Positions 1 to 11,440 of a DNA stretch of 64,000 nucleotides are shown here, piece by piece; the first letter of the stretch is position 1, and each line of letters starts with the position of its first letter. The stretch covers positions 299,027,756 through 299,091,755 of the forward strand of contig CM077115.1 of assembly GCA_039619475.1 (NCBI GenBank). Direction: 5' to 3'. The stretch is from Icerya purchasi (Eukaryota > Arthropoda > Insecta > Hemiptera > Monophlebidae). The position numbers and the translations under genes were made by a program. The notes beneath the pieces were generated by a model. That model searched no databases and had not been told where the DNA came from. It worked only from the letters and a program-made list of their open reading frames with translations.

Positions 1-82
1 GCTATCTTTGTCGCAAAAAATGCAAATTTTCTTATAGACAACATTGCGTGAAGTGTCACGTGATTAGGAAATTCTACTTACC

Positions 83-420
83 GGAGGCGGATTAATACAT
101 TGTGAAGAAGGTCCTGGTTCGTCAAAAGCATCGGAAGGTGCACTGAATTCAACCGGTAATTTTATACTTTTTGGATGAGCAACACTAGCGCGACACTCTC
201 TATGATATTTTACTTTTAAAAGGTCACTTTCAGTTAAAATTGAAACATTCAAAATAGGAGTTCATTTTCGTTTTTCAGCGGCATCACGTAAAACTGACCA
301 AGAAGGTAAATCTCGCGGCGAGAGCACTGCACTTTTTTCACGCGAACCATCACAAATTATGCACTTCGTTTGTTCTAGTTTTTTTCTTTTAGATTCAGAT
401 TCATTATCCCCCGACCACAT
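83..420 (-). pseudogene. Broken zinc-module exon (C-x2-C ... YHxxC type)
   Basis: A minus-strand frame starts with ATG at 420-418 and runs in one phase to about 83, broken by a single TGA at 262-264. The translation has a lysine-rich start, a CIIC pair, an S-W-x-x-L-R-D-A-A-E-K-R stretch and then YHRECR. This spacing resembles an N-terminal cysteine/histidine module that recurs in arthropod proteins of unknown function, many probably transposon-derived. The frame ends at a strong splice donor on the minus strand (CCG then GTAAGTAG at 81-74), so it looks like a first coding exon. The stop could be a CGA-to-TGA change. The family assignment is from memory of the motif and is not secure. The function is unknown. 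Confidence 0.4.
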
Positions 421-1311
421 CGTAAAATCGAATTTATCGAATCAACGTATAACGCATTCGGTCGAGAACTGATCTTCAAATATTTACGCTTAACTGATTC
501 TCAAAAGTAATGAATCACTCACAAATGTATTCGGAATATATCGCAAATCAGATGAATGTTTACAGTTTTAACTTCGGGTCAATGGATTGTGTTCGAAGTT
601 ATGATTGAAGATAATGAGTCACGCGTCTTTATATGTTTATGTACTTTTCACAACTGTTTTTCGATACTAAAAATAGCATATCTCGCTTTGTATCACAGAT
701 ACAACTTTCGTAAAAATTTCATTGTAAAGCTAATAAAATTATCTTCATGTTTTATTTGAAGCATTTCCCTGTAAAAATTAATTATCACTCGAGTAATTCG
801 GGCTAAAGACATTTTTGAGAAACAAAATATACTTTTTTCCATTATTTCACAAAAGCTATTAGAAATTTTAAAAAAGTGTACTGAACTAAAGTTGTTGGAA
901 ATATAACAAGCTTTCGTTTAAAAAAAAAATAAATAAAATCGGACAAATATGAGCTGAGTTATGATCTAATATATGAATCCGGATGGCCGCCATCTTTAAT
1001 TGGCCGCCATTTTGAAAAGCTACCGCTTCCAAATGGCCATCATACTTTTTTACCATCTACATGTGCCCCTCTAACTGGGATTTGAAGGAAAATTTGCCCC
1101 CCCAAATTATACTCACCTATTCTATTCGGGCACATGGACTATTATGGGTTAAACTTGTTATCGAATAACAGTGATTATATTACCCTCAGAACGACTGCAT
1201 TTATTAATTATTATTGCTTTGTTGTGTATTTTCTCGAAAGATAAACGTAATACGTAGTCGCTTTTTAATTCAAATCTGTATTTATTACACAAAGCGTAAT
1301 AATAGTAATAT
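421..1311. other. Non-coding AT-rich stretch
   Basis: No convincing gene is seen; the 67-codon frame near 556-759 has no recognisable domain. At 975-1040 a GGCCGCCAT motif recurs two to three times, which looks like part of a dispersed repeat. A C-run and AT-rich sequence fill the rest up to the retrotransposon fragment. Confidence 0.5.
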
Positions 1312-3170
1312 TCAAAATATAAGGATTTTATGAGGAGAAAAACGCCAGCGGTTTTTGATATATAGATAGGAGGAAATAAGTTTAGATGAGGAGATGGGAA
1401 GCCGTTTAATTAAGAAGCGATACCCAAGCTGAGAACGGCGAATAAACAGTGGTTGGGTAACCGACTCTGATAGAACTGCGGGAATGGGGGAGGATTTCAA
1501 GGCTCCAGTGCACAAACGAAGGCAAGAGTTCTGGATCGCTTCAAGTTTAGAGAGGAGAGACTTGGAGGAATTACCGTAGATAAAGGAACAATAGTCGAGC
1601 TTGGACCGGATGATGGCTTTGAAAACAATTGGAAGAATAAACGGATCGCCTCCCCATCTGAGGGGAGAAAGAGATTTAAGGAGATTAAGTCTTTTAAGAC
1701 AGGATTTATAGAGAAAATTAATGTGCTCATAGAATGTGAGGCGGCTATTCAAAAAAAAGGCCAAGATAGCATATGGAATTGACAACGGGGATAGGAATAC
1801 CAGATACAGTGATGCGGGTTAGAGCTCGGTTAAAGGGGCGGAGAGAAAAAAATGATACGACTTAGTAGGAGAAAGAGAGAGGTGAAGACGAGAAAGGGAA
1901 TTATTAAGAATAGTCAGGGAATTACTCAACTCATCAATAGCGGCGGACAGATTGTCACAGGTGGAATAGACCAAAATGTCGTCAGCGAAGAGGAGGGAGG
2001 AAGAATGAATGGGAAGAGAAGCGATATCAAAAGAGTAGATATTAAAAAGTGTAGGACTCAGTCAGAAACCCTGTGGGAGGCCACGATAAACGCATCTGGA
2101 GGAGGAAGGGGGGAGAAGAAATAAAAAGAGTTCTGTTCTTGAAGAGGTTGAGTATGCGACGACGGGAGGGAGGTTAAGAGAAAATAGTTTGGAACCCAAA
2201 GAGGGAAGATGCACATTATCAAAGTCAGGAGAGACGTCCACAAAGGAGGCAGTGGTGAATTGTTTAGTTAGGAAAGACTTATAGGCATCTGAAAGGAAAT
2301 AACTAATGCAGTCAACCGGTCCAAGCCCAGGGCGAAAACCAAACATATTAGGAGGGACTAGATTATTGTGCTCCAGCCACCGCACGAGACGATTGTTAAT
2401 CAAACCTTCAAAAAGTTTACGCAGAGAAGGAAGCCAGGGAAATGGAACGGAAAGAACACTGATTTCTTTTAGGAATAGGAACGACAATAAAGTCGTTCCA
2501 GGATTTTGGAGTAGGAGCAGAAAGGAGAAAAGAATTAAAAATATGGAGAAGGAAAAGCAACGCGACAGGAGAGATATTTTTAAGAATAAGGAACGAAAAG
2601 CCGTCCCGGCTAGGAGCAGACAAGATGGATTTATTAAGAATGGATGCAAGCTCGTTGTAACGGAAAGGAGAAGACAGGAAGTGAGGCTCAGAGTCAACAG
2701 GAAGAAAAGGAAGAACAGTTTCTTTAAAAGAGGGGACATAGGCGGGAACAATAGAATCCAAGAAGGACTCCAGCTGGGGTTTGGAGTTGTGGGAGTGGCG
2801 AGGGCGCTCAGAAAAGGGTGATCTAAACGCCTTAGCCATTTTCCAGATCTGAGAGGAGGTAGTATCTCTGGAGAAGAAGGAACAGAAAGACTTCCAAGAA
2901 TTCTTTTTGGCGGACTTAAGGATGAAACGAGCTTTCGCGTTGGCTTCTTTGTGGGCTAGGAAGTTGGACATAGAGGAATGAGAGCGGAAGACTTTAAAGG
3001 TAGCAGAACTTTTTTGGAACGCTGCTTTACACTCTTCGTTCCACCAGAATGAGGATGCATACGAAGAAGAGCGACTGCGCGTGCTGGTAATAGGAGGAGA
3101 AGATACGGAGAGAGCAGAATTTAGCATTCGAGTGAAAAAATCAGAAGAGCAGTTGAATATTATATGTTGA
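1312..3170 (-). mobile_element. LOA-like non-LTR retrotransposon fragment (linker and RT)
   Basis: On the minus strand the order is the endonuclease-RT linker (FWWNEECKAAF near 3040, EANAKARF near 2940), the RT fingers (FGFRPG near 2335), RT motif A with two Asp residues (FVDVSPDFDNV near 2240), motif B (RGLPQG near 2070), motif C (FADD near 1990), then the thumb and its C-terminal extension (1785-1312). The frame is broken near 2450, near 2060 and near 1790, so the copy is dead. The endonuclease is missing upstream. The RNase H domain is missing downstream, where the copy stops at a point equivalent to about 59105 in the longer copy. Residue composition (Ser, Leu, Phe) and motif wording match the copy at 58-62 kb, so both belong to one family. 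Assignment to the LOA group is an inference from the EN-RT-RNase H layout of the longer copy. Confidence 0.85.
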
Positions 3171-3413
3171 GTGTCATCTAGAACATTCTTTTTACCATGT
3201 AGGTATTTCCCAGTGGTGCGTTATCCAGTGAGAATTTGAACATTGAAAACGGTTATTAATGGATTTTTTATCTTGAATTTTTCTTTGAAATCTAGGAAGA
3301 AATTATAGGTTTTCCGACCAGTGCAATCAGTGTCCCAGCGAGATTGCCAAATATGAATTATTTTTGTATTTAGATGATGTTTCCTACCATTATTATTATT
3401 GTTATTATTGTTA

Positions 3414-3463
<50 letters not shown>

Positions 3464-3667
3464 TTAATTTAATCAGTTTCTACCGAAAGTTTGATATCAA
3501 CAGTCGAACGCCAAGGCAATTTATCTGGCGCGGCTGCAAATTAATATCACCGAAGGTACTTGAAATTGCACACCAAAGATTAATTAAAAATTAAGAAGAT
3601 AACTTTATTAATTATAAAAATACATTAATAATAAATAACATTTCAACGCGTTTTTTTTTTTTTATAG
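3171..3667. other. Non-coding stretch with a TTA/TTG microsatellite
   Basis: The stretch contains a (TTA)n tract interspersed with TTG at about 3390-3463. The poly-T run at about 3651-3663 may serve as the polypyrimidine tract of the exon candidate that follows. No other gene is seen. Confidence 0.6.
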
Positions 3668-3790
3668 CTATGTGGAACAGCTAAGTCTAATTTGCCGTCT
3701 ACAACGTAGAGACGTTGAGGGCAATGAACGAATTATGTCTGGAGCCGTGAGAAGCCTGAACCGCCAATTCATCAGTCTCCCCGGTGTAAG
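3668..3790 (+). CDS. Candidate internal host exon, 123 bp
   Basis: A long pyrimidine tract ending in ATAG immediately precedes 3668, a strong splice acceptor. The sequence to 3790 is open in one frame (first full codon 3669) and has normal protein composition, including RLQRRDVEGNERIMSGAV and RSLNRQFISLPG. It ends with AAG followed by GTAAAC, a good donor; an alternative donor GTGTAAG starts at 3784. With the first donor the exon is 123 bp, a multiple of three. The base composition is clearly less AT-rich than its surroundings. No other exon of the same gene was identified with confidence, and I do not recognise the protein. It could be a host exon or a captured gene fragment. Confidence 0.42.
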
Positions 3791-5466
3791 GTAAACACCA
3801 TAAATAAGAGAATTTATAACTCGAAACTAGTCGGTCAGTTAGTTCTCTAACTAAAATCTTGCGAAAGGTATATGTTGTGACTACGGGTCGATTAAAAATT
3901 TGTATGCTTTTTTTTTTTTTTTATTTTTTGTTTTCTATACTAAAAAGTATCAAACGCCACAGATTACAGGCGATTAAAAATAAATAGAATGACGTAATAA
4001 TTTTGTAAAATGCTCCGAAAAAAAATAAATGTCCACGATACGAAAATTCTTTTGCGTAACGGTAAAAGTTTAGTTCAATGACATCGGCGGGAACGTAAAC
4101 AAAAATATTAGTGAATTTTCGAAACGAGTATTGTGTTCATGTGGACATTATTCACGATGAAGATTTAAATCGAAGGGATTTCTTATTTTTTTGGAATGTA
4201 ATGAAATCCCCGGCGATGTTAACAGTCAGAAATGATACGTACATCAACACTGTGTTTTACTCGTTGTGAGAAGACATCCTTATTTCGTACTTTTGAGAAT
4301 TTGTGCTTAATATATAAACTAATTTCTTCCCTTCAAGGCTGAAATTTTATTTATCTAAATTTTTCTTGCAATTTTTATCCTTCCAGTTGTAGGCTACCAT
4401 TTATAAATCAAATTCGGTCAAGCATATTATAGGCTGAAAAAACAAAAGCCGATAAGTTCAACGTTTATTTTTAAACTATATTCTTAAAATTTACGGTGTG
4501 TTAATTCGAATTTCGAAAAGGTTAAGATGTCAGAGCCTACGCTCTTTTCATTCGGAATTTTTTCCCGCCGATGTACATTTTCAATAGGCGACGTTTTTTT
4601 CAATCGTTCTTTTTCGCTTCAGGAATTTTCATCGATTGACAAAGATTCCGATTTTCAATTGGTGTCTCTCTTTTCATCCGAATGTCTTTCGAACGTGTCA
4701 GTTTCTATGAAGAACTATTTTCATTCTTGTCTAGAAAAAGAAAAAAAAAAAAAAGTGATTGAAATGTTTAATTTTTTCAACTTTCATCGTCGGCCTTGCG
4801 CTACCGAAACCGAAAAAAAATTTCAGCAGACCTCGAAGCTAATTTTTATTGCTTTTACTCTCCACTACCCTCACTCCGTTAAAAAAAAAAAAACACAAAA
4901 ACCGAAAAGATAAAACAACAACAGGATACAAACAAACAAAAGACGTTCTCGTCGGCGAATCATCGCTTTTTCCACCGTCAAGGTCGCGAAAAGATCGGTA
5001 ATTTTCGGCTCTTCACGCCCAAGCTCTCCTGCAAAATTCATTTTTCTTTCGATAACGCTTTCCCCATTTCATTTTATTATTCCGAACATTTAATTTAACA
5101 TTGCGTAAGTCAGCCAAGATTAACGTAGGAAAGGAAATTCTACCCTGCACGTTATATAGTGCATTGGCTTTAACGACGGAACTACGCATTAAACGCAAAT
5201 CGATATTAATATAATGTAGAATCATTCAACATACTGTTTGTTAAATCTTAATTATCACGTGATTCGGAATACAAATAAGATAAATTTAAATGTATATAAT
5301 CGGCATTATATGCTACTTAGAAACGTTTTATGGTCGGCTAAAAGATCAATGATACAGTAGAAAAAATGTGTGCGATCAAAACAAACTCTGAAACTATGTT
5401 TTTAAATTCCGATCACACACATTGAGCGGTGTTATTGATCCTCAACATAAAGCCTTTTGATTAATG
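3791..5466. other. Non-coding AT-rich stretch
   Basis: This stretch has long A/T runs and no domain-bearing ORF. A 128-codon frame at 4527-4913 is Phe/Ser/Lys-rich with homopolymer-encoded lysines and was not accepted as a gene. Confidence 0.5.
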
Positions 5467-5468
5467 TA

Positions 5469-6378
5469 CACGGTGTGTGTCGGAAAAGTTCCCGAACTTC
5501 TTTTCTAGCACGTATGACGCGATCTATTAAACAACACGCACACACTGTATTGCTTCATCCTTCTAGAGTGTGTGCATAAAGTGTCAGCAGTTTCCGTTGA
5601 TTGGTTCGCGAGTTAGACGTATTTTAGTCAAGATGTGTTTGGGTCGCATGTGCAAATTTGAAAATGGATGAAAAGTGAGAAATTCGTTTCGCGATTAAAT
5701 TCCGTGTTAGACTTTTAAGAAAATGTTTTCGGAAACGAAAAAATTGATCGATGATGGTTCAGTGAAGTATTACGTACGACTGTGTTTACATATGGTATAA
5801 GAAGCGGTTCAAGGATGGCTCAGAAAGTGCGCCAACAAAAATCCAAGGTGAAAACCATGCTCATCGCTTATTTTGATGCGAATTCATCACGAATACCTGC
5901 CTCCAAATCAAACAGTGAACGTTGCCTAATACGTCGAGGTCCTAAAACGTCTCAAGCATCGGATTCAGCGCGTACGACCCGAGTACAAGGAGTCCGGATC
6001 GTGAAGTCTGTTGGATGACAATGCGCCCGCGCATTTGGCGAACATTGTCAAGCGTTATCTCGCTAAAAATCAAACCCCACGGAACAATCACGCCCTCTAT
6101 TCGCCTGATTTGGCAACTGCCGACTTTTTCCTGTTCCCGAAGCTTAAAATTCACCTGAAAGGACGATTTTTTGACGACGTCGCCGCCATTAAAACTTCTT
6201 GCACCGAACGCCTCAGATCCGTTACTTCGGAAGAGTACCAGAGAAGCTTCGAATCGCTGTACAAGCGCTCAAATATACTTCGGGAAGTATGTTGAAAATT
6301 AATTCGAATAAATTACTTTACACATCCAATCGTACTTCATTTATTTCAAAAGTTCGGGAACTTTTCTGACGCACCCTC
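5469..6378 (+). mobile_element. Internally deleted mariner-type DNA transposon
   Basis: The element is bounded by terminal inverted repeats of about 28 bp. The left end reads CACGGTGTGTGTCGGAAAAG and the inverted right end GAGGGTGCGTCAGAAAAG; both continue into TTCCCGAACTT. A TA dinucleotide flanks each side (5467-5468 and 6379-6380), the standard mariner target. Inside, transposase remnants read on the plus strand: an N-terminal piece near 5680-5810 with frameshifts, the first catalytic Asp in MLIAYFD (about 5850-5875), and the second and third Asp in DDNAPAH and YSPDLATADFF (6015-6130). The last two are 34 residues apart, which fits a mariner D34D signature. About 910 bp remain against roughly 1.3 kb for full mariners, and the helix-turn-helix to first-Asp region is collapsed. 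The copy is non-autonomous. Confidence 0.9.
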
Positions 6379-6380
6379 TA

Positions 6381-8200
6381 TAATATCGCTAATATATATT
6401 TAAATATGTTATATTTGTATTCTGTTCCAAAATAATAAAAGAATGTTAACGTCTCTGTAAATGGACGACCGCTAACTGCGCACGTAGAAATCGGCATCAG
6501 CATATGCAATCTCTTTCCGTATCTTCCCCTCCACGAACTATCATACGTAACCTTCATAGAACTTTACAATGCGCAAACTCATTTGTCACCGGCGACATTT
6601 CTGTCGCTACTTTACAAGCTTGTAATTCGCAGCCAGTTCACAGTTTCCTTCTGGGCGTATAGCGACTGGTCTGTGCACGCTGCACTGTCACCTGAATACT
6701 ATCGACTACTGAGCACAGTCTTGTATTTCGCTGATTTCGACTCTTTCATTATCCTTGTGTATGTGTGAGAACATTGTTTGCACACACACACACACACATG
6801 TATATATATATATACGAGTATATATATATGTATTGTTATGTCTTGAGTATGTGCGCATGAGGGAATCGCTAGAATAGAGATAATATTTCCAGCAAAGGGT
6901 AATTTGGCTGGAAACAGGCAATTGACAGCGTCGTACATCAGTGATATAGATTATTATGATTTTGTCGTGCTGCTGGTACAACACGTTTGCTCTGGTTAAA
7001 TGTAATTTCCGATATGCGTATTACTCTGCTATAGTATAATAAGAGCGTAATAAATTATTAAATTATACACATTAACCGGATAAAATGTAAATAAAAAATG
7101 TAGCATTAATGAAAGAAATAAAAAACGATTTGAAGACGGTCATCAATGGGCGCGACAGGAGAGGCAAGAAAGAAAAACCATTTTTCTTATTGTGTTCAAG
7201 CATCGGAAAAGCGCGAAATTTCTGTTTCTGTCAAACCAATCAAGTAGAGGTCGATTTGAGTCAGAAAGAGTAAGCAGCCGGGCTGGATAAAGACGGGCAG
7301 GTAACTTGTATCGTATTATTACTGTTCCGATGATTTCGTGTTTGTGTGTTTGTATGTATGCGCCATCATTTATGTATATTTATTATTTGTTTTTTACAGA
7401 GCTCTGTTTACATTATCGGCATAGTGATTTAAACAATATTTGAATATTACACATTACATAGTAATTAATAAAATACTTTTTCTAGTTATCACATTGGGTG
7501 TTGCTTATTCTGATCGAATCTAGTTCGTATGAAAATAGCTTGAGTTTTATCTTTTTTACTCTTTAATTAAAACAATTTTTTTTTAAAATTCTATTCAACA
7601 TAGCTTCTATATTCAACTTAGTTCATAGTGCACACATACTCACACGCAATCGATAGGTCGAATGCTGGTAACTGTACACGTTATAACGTCAGGTATTGTA
7701 ATAGCTTTTTTTAATAAAAATTTTCATCAAAAGATTGTTACAACTTATTCAAAAAAGTTTCAAATTTTTGGATTTAAGACTAATTTATGAAGAAAATTCA
7801 TTTTTTTTTTTTGCCGTTTTTAGTCCAAAAGGAGGGTTTAAATAATTGAATTTCATAAAAGGGCTCCTGTGTTTTGTTTTATATTTTGAATTTCGCTTTT
7901 AAAGAGTTATTATCTGGTGACGAATTACGATTTTTTTTAAGGGTATTTTTGAGGTCGTTCTAAATTCCATATTATATATTGTAACCGGTTTTTTGTCGCC
8001 CAGGGTAATCGCTCAGTTTAAAGTTGTAAATTGTCACAGATAGAAGTTTAATTGTAATTTATGATTCAATCGCGATAAGTCAAACAGTTTCAGAATTTTT
8101 ATATTTTTGCCGTTTTCGAACTATCGGGATTCCGAAAAACCGGTGTAAATTTACTTTAAGAAATTAGAGATCATTAGAAACACGTTGTTTTTTTGTGTAT
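6381..8200. other. Non-coding stretch with a CA/TA microsatellite
   Basis: The stretch has a (CA)n-(TA)n compound microsatellite at about 6780-6829 and otherwise AT-rich sequence without a supported gene. Short ORFs read through the microsatellite and were ignored. Confidence 0.6.
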
Positions 8201-8550
8201 AGCCCATCATCAGCTAACTGCATAGAGTACACACACTTTATTAATTAAACCGTATTTATAAATTGAGTATTTACTTTAAATTTTTCGATATAAATTTATA
8301 CTGATTTTTGTTACTAAGGTGAACAATACCTTGCTGCCACGCGTAATTAAAATACATTTCAATGTAATTAAAATATTTGTCTCATTTTGGTTTTTGCACA
8401 TTTATTGAACTTAATTCATTTTGAGTATTAATAAAAACTAAATTTAATTCAGCTAATAAGTTAACACAAAATTTATTATTTCTGTGGCGGTACGAAGTTC
8501 GCCGGATCAGCTAATATATATATATATATACACATATATGTATATAGTAT
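8190..8550 (+). repeat. Dispersed repeat with a (TA)n end
   Basis: The sequence starting TATAGCCCATCATCAGCT (about 8200) resembles one near 11930 (TATAGCCTATCGTCAGCT). Both are followed by AGTACAC and, further on, by a matching AT-rich block. This copy ends with a GC-richer motif, ACGAAGTTCGCCGGATCAGC, followed directly by a (TA)n microsatellite at about 8513-8548. A short conserved terminus followed by a simple repeat suggests the 3' end of a retroelement, but no coding sequence is present to prove it. Confidence 0.4.
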
Positions 8551-10809
8551 ATTGTATGTTTATTCATCGTTGATATTTCCCGGAATTGCTTAAATATTAT
8601 TTAGCAGTGATGATGATGAAATTGAGAGAATTTATAAAGGGCAGTTTAAATGTACGAATTCGCGCAATAGTTTAATCTCAGGTAATAACGCCTAACCCGG
8701 ACTTAACGCGATTAGTCCGATTAACGCATATCGATGACGATGCATGATTTGGTTACTCTGACTTATAACCGTTTACGGTGACGGAGATGCTAATACTTAA
8801 GCGGAAATCACTGCCGCCCCTATAGTGCTTCAGTCAGAGTGAAACACTGATCGCTCATTTGATCAACGATCGTCCAATAAATTAGCTTATTTCAAACTCA
8901 AGTCGTGGTTAGAATAACGTTTTTTTAAGAAGCCACTATCGGTTAATAAATTCTTTTTTTTTTTTTTTGAGCCGTCTTTATAATTCTAGCTTTCACACGA
9001 TTGTTTGTAGCAATGTCGAAAAAAATTCTACGTCTGCATCGAAATAGGAACACTTTGGTAGTTTCCTGTAAATGCGATTATTCAGAGCGAAATGGAGCCC
9101 AGGAACAGAAGAACCTCGAAACGACATGTATAAACGTATATGAATGGAAAAGTTAGTGGCAGAGTTTACTTGTTGATCTGAAGCTCTGTCGACACAGAAG
9201 AGAAACAGAATAACAAACTTTTAAAACGGCAGAGGTAAAATTAGTGTAATCGAAAACCGTTCGGTCGATCGAGTCTAAGGACAATTACTTTCTCTCGAGC
9301 GCAAGCATTGGAAAGGACTCAATTAGAAGATAATAATGGTTTTTAATTAAAAAATTTATCGAAATTTTAAATTTATACTTTCGCGACATCGTTAAAATAA
9401 AAAAGTAGAAAAGAAAAAGTTATAAAGAATCAAGTCGAAAGATATCCCCCCACCCGCATGATGAAGTATTGTGACTAACAGTGGAGTAATTAACAAAGTT
9501 TTCGCCAACACTTAATTTTGCACTATTTCTTTTTCTGTTTATATCGCGAGAGAAATTGGTTGCTCGTTCGGGCGTATAACTTTGCTGCTACAGTTCCTCC
9601 GTTGCAGTTTAAAAAGGTCGGATGCGCTGCACCAGTCCGACCGGAGTATGTCATCATCGGCATACTAGACACAGTGCGAGCTAGAATTGCAGTAAAAAAA
9701 AAAAAGGAAAAAAATAAAAGCGACGACGTTGAGCCAAGTTAAAAACTCGGTAAAAAATGAATGTGAAACGAAATTTAGTTAGGGCGGCCGAGATGGTTTC
9801 ACACGGCCTTTACCGAAACTAAGTGCAGAAGGGAGCAGTAGAAACGGGTTAAAGGGTGTTGCGAAAAAAAGTGACGGCCCGAAAAGGCAAAGGTGCGCTG
9901 CTACGGGGTGAAGTATGGATGAGCGACATCGCTGCTGGATTATTTTTTCGATATTAATTAAGTATTATAGAAGCAGCAACTTCTTGTCGACTTCCATTCT
10001 ATGTTTTAATTAAAAGTACACAAAAAGTGACTCGGTTCTCTTTCGCACGTATTAGCCGTGTTCTACAAGTGCTGCTCGCCACTGTCATTATTAGTATTAT
10101 GCATTATATATAGGCCAGCCTTGCACGCCACCATCTTCCTGAACTTTATCAGCCTATTACTGTTTTATTCGAAAAATTCACTCGCGTCAGAATTCATAAT
10201 TACTCGCACGCTTCCGGTTCCTGATTATTATTATTATTGTTATTATTATTATTATTGTTATTGTTATTGTTATTGTTATTATTATTAGTAATAGCTTTTT
10301 CTGTTAATTCAAACTTACGTACGTGCGACAAGCTTATTGTTGGAAAGCGTGACTAATAAAACTTAAATTAACGCTACATCGGCTGGCTCATTTTTATTAA
10401 GGATAAAAAGTTAATCTTTCAGATTTCTTCATTCGGACTTTTTACACTTTCGAGGACAGCTCAGTTGTGACAAATTTAATTTTTCACTTTCGCTGTTAAT
10501 CAGTTTCGCTGCGTTACCTATAATACCGTTCTTTGGAGGTACGATCTTCTCATTCTTATTATTTGTCCATTTTCCCCGATATCACCGCTAGGTCTCAGTT
10601 TGGTTAATGTGTGGAACACTTTACCGGATCCATCATTCGTTATAGTGCTCTGAAACGATTCACTTTAAAATTACTCTTTTTTATTTTCTTTAACGACCGC
10701 TTGCGTCCAAAATTAGCACATACTTTGTTCAGAATCAGATATACACTCGTACTAACGAGTATTTATTGTTAATTTAAGATTATAATTGTTTATTTACATT
10801 TTCTGTATT
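8550..10809. other. Non-coding stretch; TTA/TTG microsatellite at about 10226-10287
   Basis: The stretch is AT-rich, with a somewhat GC-richer island at 9540-9940 that contains no clear exon. The frame at 9518-9742 runs into a poly-A-encoded lysine stretch and has no recognised domain. Confidence 0.5.
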
Positions 10810-10998
10810 TGATATAAGTAACTCCGAAACATGTCGCTATTTGCTGTATTTTTTAAATAATTAATTTGCTTTTATACGTGTTTTTTGTTTTTATATGTTT
10901 TTTTTCAAAAACATATAACAAAAAAAACACGTATAAAAGCAAATTAATTATTTAAAAAATACAGCAAATAGCGACATGTTTCGGAGTTACTTGTATCA
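10810..10998. repeat. Near-perfect 189-bp palindrome
   Basis: The left arm starts TGATATAAGTAACTCCGAAA and the inverted right arm TGATACAAGTAACTCCGAAA. The arms match almost completely for about 80 bp, with one T/C difference near the ends and small length differences near the centre, and there is almost no spacer. Such a structure extrudes as a hairpin or cruciform. It adjoins a second, weaker pair of inverted arms (about 10998-11045 and 11290-11345), followed by a degenerate third copy of the arm (about 11340-11440). The right half of the palindrome plus that region could be one foldback element with arms of about 140 bp. Confidence 0.85.
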
Positions 10999-11440
10999 TA
11001 ATCATGGCAATAATAAAATTAAAGTTAATGATAAACTAATATCGTCTGTCGCAGAACACATTATTATTAATAAACATTAATTAAAATGAAATATTGAAGA
11101 CGATTTAGAAACGATAAAAAATATAAAACTAATAATAGTTTACTAAATAATGCAGAAAAATATTATATTAATAAATTTAAAGATATTTTAATTGATAACT
11201 TAATTACGAATAATAATCCATTATTTAAAATCTACACGAACGTATCGATATATCGAATGGATTAATTATTATAATTAGCACATATTTCTATTCGTTTAAT
11301 TTATCGTTAACTTTCATTTTATTGCTGCCATGATTATCGAGTAACTCCGAAAAGGGGCGGTTTTTATTATATTCTTTTTTAAGTAACTAGTTTTCTGTTA
11401 TACGTGTTCTTTGTATTTTTTTAATAAATGTTAATTTAAG
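10905..11440. mobile_element. Probable foldback/MITE-like element
   Basis: The segment from the palindrome's right arm through the sequence ATAATCATGGCAATAATAAA is repeated in inverted form at about 11290-11440 (TTATTGCTGCCATGATTATC followed by GAGTAACTCCGAAAA). That gives composite inverted arms of about 140 bp around an AT-rich core with no ORF. The boundaries are approximate and no target duplication was identified. Confidence 0.5.

Noticed and set aside
1852..2821. Plus-strand ORFs of 90 and 171 codons
   Set aside because: They are antisense shadows of the LOA-like RT on the minus strand, rich in Arg/Lys/Glu because of strand composition.
4527..4913. 128-codon plus-strand ORF
   Set aside because: No domain, lysine tracts come from poly-A runs, and the Phe/Ser bias is typical of AT-rich random sequence.
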